Source of the DNA: Acidobacteriota bacterium
GTDB taxonomy: Bacteria; Acidobacteriota; Aminicenantia; Aminicenantales; Saccharicenantaceae
Assembly: GCA_033549365.1 (NCBI GenBank)
Contig: JAWSUF010000004.1
Location: 1-64,000 of the forward strand
Direction: 5' to 3'
DNA: 64,000 nucleotides
Shown: piece by piece, positions 1 to 7,847 of the stretch
How positions within the stretch are numbered: position 1 is the stretch's first letter
How the letters are laid out: the number at the start of each line of letters is the position of its first letter
Notes under the pieces: model-generated
Seen by the model: the letters and a program-made list of their open reading frames with translations, nothing else
Database searches by the model: none
What the model was told of the DNA's origin: nothing
Position numbers and translations under genes: made by a program

Positions 1-223
1 CCAATCGTTGGGTAATACGAAGCAGCGCGGCCACGCCGCCGGCCTCAAAAAGCACGGCTTCTTTCGGGGCGGCGGGCCTGGCCGCCTCGCTTCTCTTGAT
101 GATGGCATCCAGTGTGCCGAGATACTTTTGCCAGACGATGCGGGGTTTTCCATCGACCCGGCCGGATTCGACCGCGTAATAGTATGCGTGACCTTTTTTG
201 ATTTTCTTGATAAGTGACGCCAT
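1..223 (-). CDS. IS1634-type transposase, N-terminal fragment (runs off left edge)
   Basis: Reading leftwards from an ATG at 223, the frame is open to the window edge for 74 codons. The N-terminus (MASLIKKIKKGHAYYYAVES, then a GKPRIVWQKYLGT stretch) is typical of IS1634/IS4-group transposases, in which this short beta-rich head precedes the DDE catalytic core; the core lies outside the window. The sequence upstream of the start is markedly AT-rich compared with the GC-rich chromosome, as expected at the end of an insertion sequence. Whether the element is intact cannot be judged here. Family assignment rests on the recognisable head motif only. Confidence 0.75.
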   Translation of the reverse strand, partial: MASLIKKIKKGHAYYYAVESGRVDGKPRIVWQKYLGTLDAIIKRSEAARPAAPKEAVLFEAGGVAALLRITQRL

Positions 224-409
224 AACAATAGTAGGGTAATACAATATATGTGCTTTGTCAAGAGAAAAGTCACATTATATGGGATAATAGTTAATTGTTC
301 GATTTTATTATGAAGGGTAATACATGACCTGTGCTGCCCAACTCGAATGTTATCAGGAGGATAACGAAGTTTTTTCGAAAGATTATTCTATAAAGCGTAA
401 ACTCAGGCT
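224..409. other. AT-rich non-coding stretch at the IS end
   Basis: No gene is visible. The stretch is much richer in A and T than its surroundings. It holds a direct repeat of agggtaataca (about 233-243 and 313-323) and a perfect 6-bp inverted repeat, gttatc/gataac with a 5-nt spacer (349-365). A minus-strand TTGACA (about 255-260) could be the -35 of the transposase promoter, but a good -10 at normal spacing is not evident. The outer end of the insertion sequence probably lies within this stretch; the exact boundary cannot be fixed without a second copy. Confidence 0.4.
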
Positions 410-537
410 AGCCGGAACGGCAATCTCGACCCGCGCACAACCCCTCTTCCGGAGTTGTGCGTCATAAAGCCGGTTTTTTGTTCTTTATCAATCCGGCTTT
501 ATGACCCTTCGGGCGTGCCGATCTCGCCATTCCGGCT
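410..537. repeat. Dispersed two-hairpin repeat element, full-length copy
   Basis: The ends are imperfect 12-bp inverted repeats (410-421 and 526-537, 11 of 12 matching, consensus AGCCGGAAYGGC). Inside are two hairpins: a 7-bp stem (435-441/454-460, 12-nt loop) and a perfect 13-bp stem (461-473/493-505) with a 19-nt T-rich loop. After a 5-nt gap comes a 27-nt tail (511-537). The tail recurs at 32007-32033 with one mismatch, where it follows another 13-bp stem with a 19-nt loop but a different stem sequence. It resembles a MITE- or REP-like element, but the family is not one I recognise. Confidence 0.7.
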
Positions 538-697
538 TCGTTGCACCTTATTATCTCCCGCAAGGAGGCTTTCGCGGGGCGCAGGGGGGATCCCTGAGCA
601 AGCCGTCGGAGGGTCGAGCGGGCACGGATCCGAGACCGCAGGTCGAGGAGAGCGAGACCCGGGAACCGGGGCTGTGCGTCATAAAGCCGACGCCGTT
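538..697. repeat. Non-coding stretch with a truncated repeat copy (673-689)
   Basis: No gene is supported between the repeat element and the zupT stop. Bases 673-689 repeat the tgtgc plus left stem arm of the element at 456-472 exactly, but the right arm, loop and tail are missing, and the copy stops just short of the zupT stop codon. A small GC-rich inverted repeat lies around 556-580. The rest shows nothing interpretable. Confidence 0.45.
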
Positions 698-1543
698 TCA
701 GCCGAGGAGGATGAGGCTGAGGGCCATAACACCCATGCCGCCGACGAGTCCGTAGACGGCCAGGTGATGCTCGCCGAATTTTTCGGCCGTGGGCAGGAGC
801 TGGTCGAGGGAGATGAACACCATGATTCCGGCCACGGCGGCGAATAACACCCCAAGGACGGCTTCGTTCATGAACGGCCGAAGAAGGAGAAATCCCGTCA
901 TGGCGCCGACAGGCTCGGCCAAGCCTGAGAGAAACGCCCACGTCGCGGCTTTTTTCCGGCTTCCGCTTGCCAGATAAACCGGGGTCGCCACGGCGATTCC
1001 CTCCGGGATGTTGTGGAGGGCGACGGCCACCATGACGGGAATCCCCAGGGCCGGATCCTTCAGCGCGATGAAGAATGTGGCCATGCCTTCGGGAAAATTG
1101 TGAATCGTCACGGCCAGCGCCGTGAGGAGGCCGGTCCGAAGAAGCCTCGCCTCCGCCTCGCCTCCCAATCCTTCAAGGGGCCTTCCGCCCGGGTTTCGGC
1201 CGAAGAGCCCGGCCAGGGGAGACCGTTCGTGCGGATTTCTCGATTCCGGAATGAGTCCGTCGATCAAGGCTATCAGAAGGATCCCTCCGAAAAAACCGGC
1301 CGCAGCGGCCCAGGCTCCCTCCCGAATCCCCATCGCTTCGACGAGCGCCGCCCGGCCCTTGAAGAGGATCTCGACGAAGGAAATATAGATCATGACTCCG
1401 GCTGAAAAACCGAGAGAGACGGAAAGAAAGCGTGGATCCGTCCGGCGGCTGAAAAATACGGACAGGCTGCCGAGTCCGGTCGAAAGTCCGGCCGCGGCGG
1501 TCATGGCCAGGGCCGCAAAGACGTTTCCGGTATCCGCGATCAT
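698..1543 (-). CDS. zupT: ZIP-family divalent metal transporter ZupT
   Basis: Inner-membrane uptake transporter for zinc and other divalent metals. The 281-residue protein has about eight hydrophobic segments. The two signature metal-binding helices carry HNFPEG (residues 148-153) and HNIPEG (177-182), followed by GLAEP (207-211), which is the ZupT/GufA arrangement. A cytoplasmic loop at about residues 100-135 links the third and fourth segments. Length is slightly above the roughly 260 residues of E. coli ZupT. It lies 58 bp downstream of pta on the same strand, so it may be read through from the pta promoter. Family call is firm; the preferred metal is not readable. Confidence 0.92.
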   Translation of the reverse strand: MIADTGNVFAALAMTAAAGLSTGLGSLSVFFSRRTDPRFLSVSLGFSAGVMIYISFVEILFKGRAALVEAMGIREGAWAAAAGFFGGILLIALIDGLIPESRNPHERSPLAGLFGRNPGGRPLEGLGGEAEARLLRTGLLTALAVTIHNFPEGMATFFIALKDPALGIPVMVAVALHNIPEGIAVATPVYLASGSRKKAATWAFLSGLAEPVGAMTGFLLLRPFMNEAVLGVLFAAVAGIMVFISLDQLLPTAEKFGEHHLAVYGLVGGMGVMALSLILLG

Positions 1544-1601
1544 CGGCGCAATCCTCTCTGCCGCCGCGCGAAGATTCGGGGGCCGAAATCCCCTCAGTTC
1601 C

Positions 1602-2579
1602 TCAGGCCATCAGACTGCAAATGGCGGCGACATTGACCATGTCGTCGGCCGAGCAGCCCCGCGACAGGTCGCAATAAGGCTTGTTGAGACCCTGGACGAT
1701 GGGACCGATGGCTTCGGCGCCGGCCAGGCGTTCGGTCAACTTGTAGGCGATGTTGCCCGCATCGAGATCGGGGAAGATCAGGACATTGGCTTTTCCGGCG
1801 ACCGGACTGCCTTTTGATTTCCTTTCCCCGATCGAAGGAATCAGGGCGGCGTCGGCCTGAAGCTCTCCGTCGAGAAGCAGGTCAGGCGCCTTGTCCCGGG
1901 CGATCTTCACCGCACTGACGACCTTGTCCACGTCGGGGTGGGACGCCGAGCCCTTTGTCGAGAAGGACAGCATGGCCACGAGCGGGTCTCTCCCGGTCAC
2001 AGCCTTGTAATTTTTCGCCGTCGTGACGGCGATGTCGGCGAGCTGGACATCCGTCGGATTCGGTACAACGGCTCCGTCGGCATAAGACAGAAGCCGGTCC
2101 GGGAGAACCATGAGAAAATAGCTGGACACGGTCGAAATCCCCGGAGCGGTGCCCACGGTGTGAATGGCCGCCCGGATGACGTCTCCCGTCGAGGAGAGAT
2201 TGCCTCCGACAACGGCATTCACCCGGCCGGTTTCGAGCATCATTCCGGCAAAGTAAAGCGGGGTGCGGGCGGCCTCGGCGGCCTGATCCCGCGACCAGCC
2301 TTTGGCTTTTCTTTTTTCGAAAAGCCGATCGACCAGGAGATCCTTGTCTTTGTCCGAGGCGGGATCAACGACGGCGATATCCACTGTGGACAGGCCGTTT
2401 CCGGCGGCGATTTCGGCGATGGCGCTCGGATTCCCGACGAGAACGGGCCGGGCGATCCCGGCGTCCGCCAGGATGCGCGCGGCCTGGAGCGTTCGGATGT
2501 CTTCCGCGTCGGGAAAGGCGACGATCAGGTTTTTTGCTGCAGCCTTGGCGCGGATGTCCTGGATGAAAGTGCGGCTCAT
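1602..2579 (-). CDS. pta: Phosphate acetyltransferase
   Basis: Interconverts acetyl-CoA and acetyl phosphate in the cytoplasm, the first step of acetate formation with ATP yield via acetate kinase. At 325 residues it is the short form, a single PTA_PTB catalytic domain without the P-loop/DRTGG extension of the E. coli enzyme. Recognisable features are the N-terminal VAFPDAEDIRTLQAARIL stretch and the GGNLSSTGDVIRA and SYFLMVLPD segments. An AAGGAG ribosome site precedes the ATG and a near-consensus promoter lies upstream. No acetate kinase gene is adjacent. A phosphobutyryltransferase role is possible but the motifs read as Pta. Confidence 0.92.
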   Translation of the reverse strand: MSRTFIQDIRAKAAAKNLIVAFPDAEDIRTLQAARILADAGIARPVLVGNPSAIAEIAAGNGLSTVDIAVVDPASDKDKDLLVDRLFEKRKAKGWSRDQAAEAARTPLYFAGMMLETGRVNAVVGGNLSSTGDVIRAAIHTVGTAPGISTVSSYFLMVLPDRLLSYADGAVVPNPTDVQLADIAVTTAKNYKAVTGRDPLVAMLSFSTKGSASHPDVDKVVSAVKIARDKAPDLLLDGELQADAALIPSIGERKSKGSPVAGKANVLIFPDLDAGNIAYKLTERLAGAEAIGPIVQGLNKPYCDLSRGCSADDMVNVAAICSLMA

Positions 2580-2623
2580 GAATGACTCCTTGTATGAATT
2601 GATGGATCGATATAAGGATATTC

Positions 2624-2652
2624 AGTATAAGGGAAGATCAAGGAGGATTCAA
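2624..2652 (-). promoter_or_regulatory. Sigma-70-type promoter for pta
   Basis: On the minus strand, TTGAAT (2647-2652) and TATACT (2624-2629) are separated by exactly 17 bp. Transcription would start near 2617, leaving a leader of about 38 nt that includes the AAGGAG site before the pta ATG at 2579. Confidence 0.65.
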
Positions 2653-2717
2653 CTTTGCCGGCTCCGGCTTTTCTTTTTCCGGGGTTTTGGATATGATATC
2701 CGCCGGGGCATTTTACC

Positions 2718-3737
2718 GTGAAGAACGATAAGTTTCTGAAATTCGGAATGGCGGTCATCGTCCTGTTCATCGCCGGCATTTTTCTGCGGCTGGCCAAACC
2801 CATCCTGGTTCCCTTTTCGCTGGCTCTTTTCCTCTCTTTCGTCATTTCGCCGATTCTGGACTTTCTGACGCGGCGCAGGATTCCCCGTCCCCTGGCCGTC
2901 GTCATTTTGCTTCTTCTGACCTTCGCTCTTTTGTATCTTCTCGGCGTCATGTTCTATGCCAGCGGAAAAAACTTCGCCGTCGAGCTTCCCGCCTACGGGC
3001 AAAAGCTCAAAACGCTCGTGGACGATATCGAAAGAATGTTCCGCCTCGACCACTTCAAGGGGGATCCTCTCGGCTGGCTCCGAGAGATCGAAATCGCCCG
3101 GATCGGGACGATCTTTTTCGCGTCGCTGGGCCCCTTTTTCGGGTTCGTCGGGGATCTGTTTCTGATTTTCCTTTTCCTCATTTTCATTCTGGCCGGCCGG
3201 GGCCGCCTGAAAAGAAAGATCCCCCGGGCTTTCGAAGCCGGCGATGCGACCCGCGTGGCCGAGACCATTCAGAAAATCGACAGGCAGATCCAGAAATATC
3301 TAGCCCTCAAAACCCTGATCAGCGCCGTGACGGGGATTCTCGTGACCGTGGCTCTTCTCATTTTCGGACTTCCCTTTGCCGTCGTTTTCGGCTTTATCGC
3401 CTTTCTTCTCAATTTCATTCCCAATATCGGCTCCTTCATCGCCACCTCCTTTCCCGCGCTCCTGGCTTTGTTTCACTTCGGCCGCTTCTGGCCCGCTTTC
3501 TGGGTTCTCGTCGTTCTGATCAGCATCCAGATGACTCTGGGAAATTTTATCGAACCCCGGCTTATGGGCCGCGAGCTCGGCATCAGTCCGCTGCTTGTTA
3601 TTTTCACTCTCTTTTTCGGCGGGTGGCTGTGGGGCCTCCCGGGCATGGTCATCGCCGTTCCCGTCCTGGCCAGTTTCAAAATCGCTTTCGGCAATATTCC
3701 GTCCCTGGCATTTCTCGATGTCATGATGGACAAATAA
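2718..3737 (+). CDS. AI-2E family (PF01594) membrane protein
   Basis: A polytopic inner-membrane protein of 339 residues with about seven to eight hydrophobic helices: two or three in the first 90 residues, a soluble middle part (about 95-200), then the C-terminal helical bundle. The C-terminal stretch with FIPNIGSF and a GNFIEPRLMGRELGISPL segment is the family signature. Members are called AI-2 exporters (TqsA) or sodium/proton antiporters, so substrate assignment would be guesswork. The start is a GTG. The gene opens the run leading into korA with only 6 bp between them. A TATGAT (2692-2697) upstream could be its -10, without a clear -35. Confidence 0.88.
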   Translation: MKNDKFLKFGMAVIVLFIAGIFLRLAKPILVPFSLALFLSFVISPILDFLTRRRIPRPLAVVILLLLTFALLYLLGVMFYASGKNFAVELPAYGQKLKTLVDDIERMFRLDHFKGDPLGWLREIEIARIGTIFFASLGPFFGFVGDLFLIFLFLIFILAGRGRLKRKIPRAFEAGDATRVAETIQKIDRQIQKYLALKTLISAVTGILVTVALLIFGLPFAVVFGFIAFLLNFIPNIGSFIATSFPALLALFHFGRFWPAFWVLVVLISIQMTLGNFIEPRLMGRELGISPLLVIFTLFFGGWLWGLPGMVIAVPVLASFKIAFGNIPSLAFLDVMMDK

Positions 3738-3743
3738 GGAGAA

Positions 3744-5594
3744 ATGTTTCATCTCATGAGCAGTCGGCCTTTTCGTTCCGACGTCAATTTCGTCGTCCGC
3801 ATCGGCGGGGAGGCGGGTGACGGCGTGATCAGCTGCGGGGAGCTTTTCGCTCAGGCCGCGGCCCGCACCGAGTATCATGTCTTCACCTACATCACCTATC
3901 CTTCGGAAATCCGCGGCGGCTTTTCCATGGTTCAGATCCGCATCCGCGACTGGACGATCTACTCCATGGGAAGCCGCGTGGACTATCTTGTCGTCTTCAA
4001 TCAGGAGTCTTATGACAAGACGATCTCCGGTCTTCGTGAGGGCGGGATGGTGATTTACGATCCCGATACCGTGACGCCTGAGCCTTCGGAGACAACCCGG
4101 TTTTTTGCCGTGCCCCTGACGAAACTCGCTCGTGAAAGCGGCATCAGCGGACCGGGGAAAAATGTGATCGCCCTGGGTGCTCTGGGTCATCTCTTCGATA
4201 TCGATCCGGTCGTCCTGAAGAAACTCATCCGGGACCGCTTCCGGCACAAAGGCGATGCCGTTGTTGAAAGAAACATCAAGGCCGTGGAAACCGGTTACGA
4301 AGCCGGGAAGGCCTGTGGTTGGGGCCAGCGGTTCCGGCTCAAGGCCGATCCGGACGCTAAAGCCTCCTACATGATGCTCTCCGGGAATGAGGCCGTGGCC
4401 CTGGGCGCCATCGCCGCCGGCTGCCGTTTTGTGGCCGGATATCCCATCACGCCGGCGACGCCCATCTTCGAGACGCTGTGCCGGCTGATGCCCAAGGTCG
4501 GGGGAAAAGCCGTCCAGATGGAGGACGAGATCGCCTCGATTTCGGCCATCGTCGGAGCCGCCTTCGCCGGAGAAAAGGTCCTGACACCGACATCGGGACC
4601 CGGGCTGCAGCTCATGGGGGAACAGATCAATCTGGCCTCCATGCTCGAATTGCCCGTAGTCATCGTCAATGTCCAGCGGGGCGGCCCGAGCACGGGCCTG
4701 CCGACCAAGACCGAGCAGTCCGACCTCAAGTTCGCGATATACGGAACGGCCGGCGAATCGCCCCGCGTCGTTCTCGCGCCTTCGACGGTCGAGGATTGTT
4801 TTTACCAGACCATCCGCGCCTTCAACATCGCCGAGATCTTCCAGGTCCCCGTCGTCGTCCTGACCGACCAGTCCATCGGCTATCGCAAAGCCACGGTCCG
4901 CATCCCCGATTTCGAACGTTTCCATTTCATGCCCTTCCATGATCTGATCGAAGACAACCCGGTCATTCCCAACCCGGCCCACATCGATGTCGTTTCCCGT
5001 CTTGAACCGACCTCCGAAGAACTTGCCGACTACAAGAGATTCCGCATCACCGATTCGGGGATTTCTCCCATCTCCCGGCCGGGTACGCCGGGAGGGCAGT
5101 ACCTGGCCACCGGTCTTGAGCACACCGAAAAGGGACATCCTGATTACACGCCGGAAAACCACCAGGCGATGACCTCCAAGCGTTTCCGGAAAATCGAAGT
5201 TCTGTCCAATCTCCTGGAGAAGAATCCCCGGGAATATTACGGATCGCCCGAGGCGCGGATCGGGATCATCGGCTGGGGATCGACCGAAGGCGCCATCCGC
5301 GAGGCCCGGTATCTGGCCGAACAGGAGGGGGTTCTTGTCCGGCACCTTCATCCCAAGATCGTCCTGCCCATGGCCGACCGCAGGATCCGCTACTTCCTGG
5401 CCGAACTCAAGCACGTCATCGTCGTCGAGGAAAACTACACCGGACAATTCGCCCATTTCATCAGGGCCCGGTTCGGTATCCGGCCCATCGAAGTTCATAA
5501 ATGCCAGGGTCTGCCGATCACGCCCCGGGAAATTCTGGCCGCCATTCTGAATGTTGCGAGGATCTCCGATGAGCAGAGCATCACAAGATTATAA
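3744..5594 (+). CDS. korA: 2-oxoacid:ferredoxin oxidoreductase, fused gamma-alpha subunit
   Basis: Together with KorB it oxidatively decarboxylates a 2-oxoacid (2-oxoglutarate is the usual substrate for this layout) to the acyl-CoA, passing electrons to ferredoxin. The first roughly 190 residues are the gamma domain (RIGGEAGDGV, then TYPSEIRGGFS). The alpha domain follows (GNEAVALGAIAAGCRF, GYPITPATPIFE, QMEDEIASI). At 616 residues it matches fused KorA proteins. Two in-frame ATGs (3744, 3756) flank a poorly spaced AAGGAG, so the start is uncertain by four codons. No ferredoxin-like delta subunit is nearby. Substrate could also be another 2-oxoacid. Confidence 0.93.
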   Translation: MFHLMSSRPFRSDVNFVVRIGGEAGDGVISCGELFAQAAARTEYHVFTYITYPSEIRGGFSMVQIRIRDWTIYSMGSRVDYLVVFNQESYDKTISGLREGGMVIYDPDTVTPEPSETTRFFAVPLTKLARESGISGPGKNVIALGALGHLFDIDPVVLKKLIRDRFRHKGDAVVERNIKAVETGYEAGKACGWGQRFRLKADPDAKASYMMLSGNEAVALGAIAAGCRFVAGYPITPATPIFETLCRLMPKVGGKAVQMEDEIASISAIVGAAFAGEKVLTPTSGPGLQLMGEQINLASMLELPVVIVNVQRGGPSTGLPTKTEQSDLKFAIYGTAGESPRVVLAPSTVEDCFYQTIRAFNIAEIFQVPVVVLTDQSIGYRKATVRIPDFERFHFMPFHDLIEDNPVIPNPAHIDVVSRLEPTSEELADYKRFRITDSGISPISRPGTPGGQYLATGLEHTEKGHPDYTPENHQAMTSKRFRKIEVLSNLLEKNPREYYGSPEARIGIIGWGSTEGAIREARYLAEQEGVLVRHLHPKIVLPMADRRIRYFLAELKHVIVVEENYTGQFAHFIRARFGIRPIEVHKCQGLPITPREILAAILNVARISDEQSITRL

Positions 5595-6423
5595 GAGCGC
5601 CGTCAAGCCCATCTGGTGCCCCGGCTGCGGAAACTACGGCGCCATGAAGGCTCTCACTCAGGCCTTTCTGGATCTCGACATTGCGCCGGAGTCCATCGCC
5701 CTGGTCTCCGGGATCGGCTGTTCCGGACGAATGTCGCATTTTTTCAACACGTACTCCCTTCATGGAACCCATGGCCGGGCCGTTCCGACGGCTCTGGGCG
5801 TCAAGGCCGCCCGTCCGGATTTGACCGTTCTGGCCGTCGGCGGCGACGGAGACGGCTTGAGCATCGGCGGCGGCCATATCTCTCATGCGGCGCGAAAGAA
5901 CACCGACATCACCTATCTGCTTCTGGACAACAGGATCTACGGATTGACCAAGGGGCAGGCCTCGCCCACGACCGACTTCGGCCACAAAACGAAAACATCG
6001 CCCTTCGGCGTCGATGAGCTCCCGATGGACGCCCTGCCGGCGTTTATCGTCTATGACGCGACGTTTGTCGCCCGATCGAGCACCGTCCATGTCGCTGAGC
6101 TGACGGAACTTCTCAAGGCCGCGATTCTTCACAAGGGGTTTTCCATCCTCCACATCCTGACGCCGTGTGTCACATATCCGGTCTTCGACGCCCGGACTCT
6201 CAAGGCCGCCCTTCAGCCCCTGCCTGAAGACCATGATCGCAAGGACAAAATGGCGGCCATCGTTCGGGGGTATTCCACAAGCCCGGTCTTTACGGGAATT
6301 TTTTTCCGGACCGAAAAACCCACGCTGGAGGAGCGCCTCGAACGCCAGGCGCAGCCTTTCGCCCCGGAACGGTCCGGCGATGAACTGGACATGCTCCGCA
6401 AAGTTCTTTACGATTTTTCGTGA
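5569..6423 (+). CDS. korB: 2-oxoacid:ferredoxin oxidoreductase, beta subunit
   Basis: Thiamine-diphosphate-binding subunit and partner of KorA. The start at 5569 is chosen because GCGAGGA lies six bases ahead; an upstream in-frame ATG at 5551 lacks a site. The 284-residue protein shows the N-terminal IWCPGCGNYG cluster-binding motif, the TPP motif around VGGDGDGLSIGGGH, and a DNRIYGLTKGQ segment typical of two-subunit enzymes. It overlaps the korA end by 26 bp, indicating translational coupling. The downstream transporter begins within its stop codon. Confidence 0.93.
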   Translation: MSRASQDYKSAVKPIWCPGCGNYGAMKALTQAFLDLDIAPESIALVSGIGCSGRMSHFFNTYSLHGTHGRAVPTALGVKAARPDLTVLAVGGDGDGLSIGGGHISHAARKNTDITYLLLDNRIYGLTKGQASPTTDFGHKTKTSPFGVDELPMDALPAFIVYDATFVARSSTVHVAELTELLKAAILHKGFSILHILTPCVTYPVFDARTLKAALQPLPEDHDRKDKMAAIVRGYSTSPVFTGIFFRTEKPTLEERLERQAQPFAPERSGDELDMLRKVLYDFS

Positions 6424-7847
6424 ACGCCATGAAACCGAAACTCAAGTTGGTGTTTTGTATCGCTCTGCCTCTCCTTGTCTGGGCGATCCCGACCTCCCGG
6501 CTGGGGATCGACGGATTGACCGTTGTCGAGCACCGGCTGATCGCGATATTCGTAATGGCGCTTGTGTTTTGGATTTTGGAACCCATTCCCCTTTATGCCA
6601 CATCGCTTCTGATCATCTTCCTCGAGCTCGTTTTGATCTCCGACAAAGGGTTCTATCTGTTCATGAGAGGCGTGGACAAAGAAGCCATGGGGCCGCTTCT
6701 TCCATACCAGGATATTCTGGCGACCTTCGCCTCGCCGATCATCATCCTTTTTCTGGGGGGCTTTTTCCTGGCCCTGGCCGCGACCAAGTTTCAGATGGAC
6801 ATCAGTCTGGCCAAAACGCTTCTCCGGCCGTTCGGCACAAAACCGGCTCATGTGCTTCTCGGCCTTATGATCGTCACGGCGGTGTTCTCGATGTTCATGA
6901 GCAACACGGCGACGACGGCCATGATGCTGGCGGTCCTGGCTCCCGTCCTCCGGTCTCTTCATCCGGGAGATCGGATCCGGACGGCCTTTGTGCTGGCCGT
7001 TCCGTTCGCCGCCAACATCGGTGGAATGGGAACCCCGATCGGAACGCCCCCGAACGCCATCTCCCTGAAGTATCTGGCCGGCGCGGATGCCGTCGGCTTC
7101 AGCACCTGGATGTCCTTCGCCGTCCCTTATGTCATCCTGCTCCTGGCATTTCTTTGGGGCATGCTCCTTATCTCTTACAAACCTCAAACCGCGGAAATTA
7201 AGGTTCGAATCGAGGGCGGCTTTCAGAAAAACTGGAAATCCCTGACCGCCGCCGCGACGTTTCTCATCACCATCCTCCTGTGGCTTCTGGATTTCTGGCA
7301 TGGAATGAATTCGTATATTGTGGCTTTGATCCCCGTCGTCGTGTTTTCACTGACGCGGATCATCACGGCGGTCGATCTCCGGGATATCAGCTGGGACGTG
7401 CTCTGGCTCATGGCCGGCGGGATTGCTCTCGGCATGGGCATCGAACGGACCGGGCTGGCCGCCCATATCATCGGCGGCATTGAGTTCTCCAGCTATTCTC
7501 CTGTGTTCATCGTCTTTCTGGCCACCCTGATCACCGTGCTCATGGCCACGTTCATGTCCAACACGGCAACGGCCAACCTCCTTTTGCCCCTGATGGCGAT
7601 CTTGGGAACCTCCGTGTCCAGCCTGGCCGGCTTGGGCGGAGTCCGGATGATCGTTTTGGCCGTCGCGTTCTCATCGTCGCTGGCCATGTCCCTGCCGGTC
7701 AGTACGCCTCCCAATGCCATCGCTTATGCCGCCGGAGGCATTCAAACCAAGGAGATGTTCAAGACCGGCGCTCTCGTCGGCGTCGTGGGTTTGGCGGCCC
7801 TTTATCTCATGATGGCCGTCCTCCGTAAGGTGGGATTCCTGGGATGA
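6420..7847 (+). CDS. SLC13/DASS family di- or tricarboxylate:sodium symporter
   Basis: Inner-membrane carboxylate uptake protein of 475 residues with about eleven hydrophobic segments. The duplicated SNT motifs that form the substrate and sodium sites are both present (SNTATTA at about residue 161 and SNTATANLLLP at about 380), each followed by a GTPIGTPPNAI or STPPNAIAYA segment. Its position directly after korAB suggests it supplies a carboxylate that feeds 2-oxoacid metabolism; that link is inferred from context. The start may be the GTG at 6420 or the ATG at 6429; neither has a clear ribosome site. Confidence 0.9.
   Translation: MNAMKPKLKLVFCIALPLLVWAIPTSRLGIDGLTVVEHRLIAIFVMALVFWILEPIPLYATSLLIIFLELVLISDKGFYLFMRGVDKEAMGPLLPYQDILATFASPIIILFLGGFFLALAATKFQMDISLAKTLLRPFGTKPAHVLLGLMIVTAVFSMFMSNTATTAMMLAVLAPVLRSLHPGDRIRTAFVLAVPFAANIGGMGTPIGTPPNAISLKYLAGADAVGFSTWMSFAVPYVILLLAFLWGMLLISYKPQTAEIKVRIEGGFQKNWKSLTAAATFLITILLWLLDFWHGMNSYIVALIPVVVFSLTRIITAVDLRDISWDVLWLMAGGIALGMGIERTGLAAHIIGGIEFSSYSPVFIVFLATLITVLMATFMSNTATANLLLPLMAILGTSVSSLAGLGGVRMIVLAVAFSSSLAMSLPVSTPPNAIAYAAGGIQTKEMFKTGALVGVVGLAALYLMMAVLRKVGFLG

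Noticed and set aside
349-365. gttatc/gataac palindrome as an operator
   Set aside because: It is a short perfect inverted repeat, but no gene with a promoter nearby would use it, and it lies in the AT-rich IS flank. Reported only as part of that stretch.
462-941. Frame of 159 codons across the repeat element and the zupT end
   Set aside because: The product is Arg/Pro-rich with no domain, and the region is explained by zupT and the hairpin repeats.
3300-5498. Antisense open frame of 732 codons opposite korA
   Set aside because: It mirrors the codon pattern of korA and the downstream end of the AI-2E-family gene, its translation is Asp/Gly/His-rich without any domain, and it has no start signals. 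Long antisense frames are expected in GC-rich genes.
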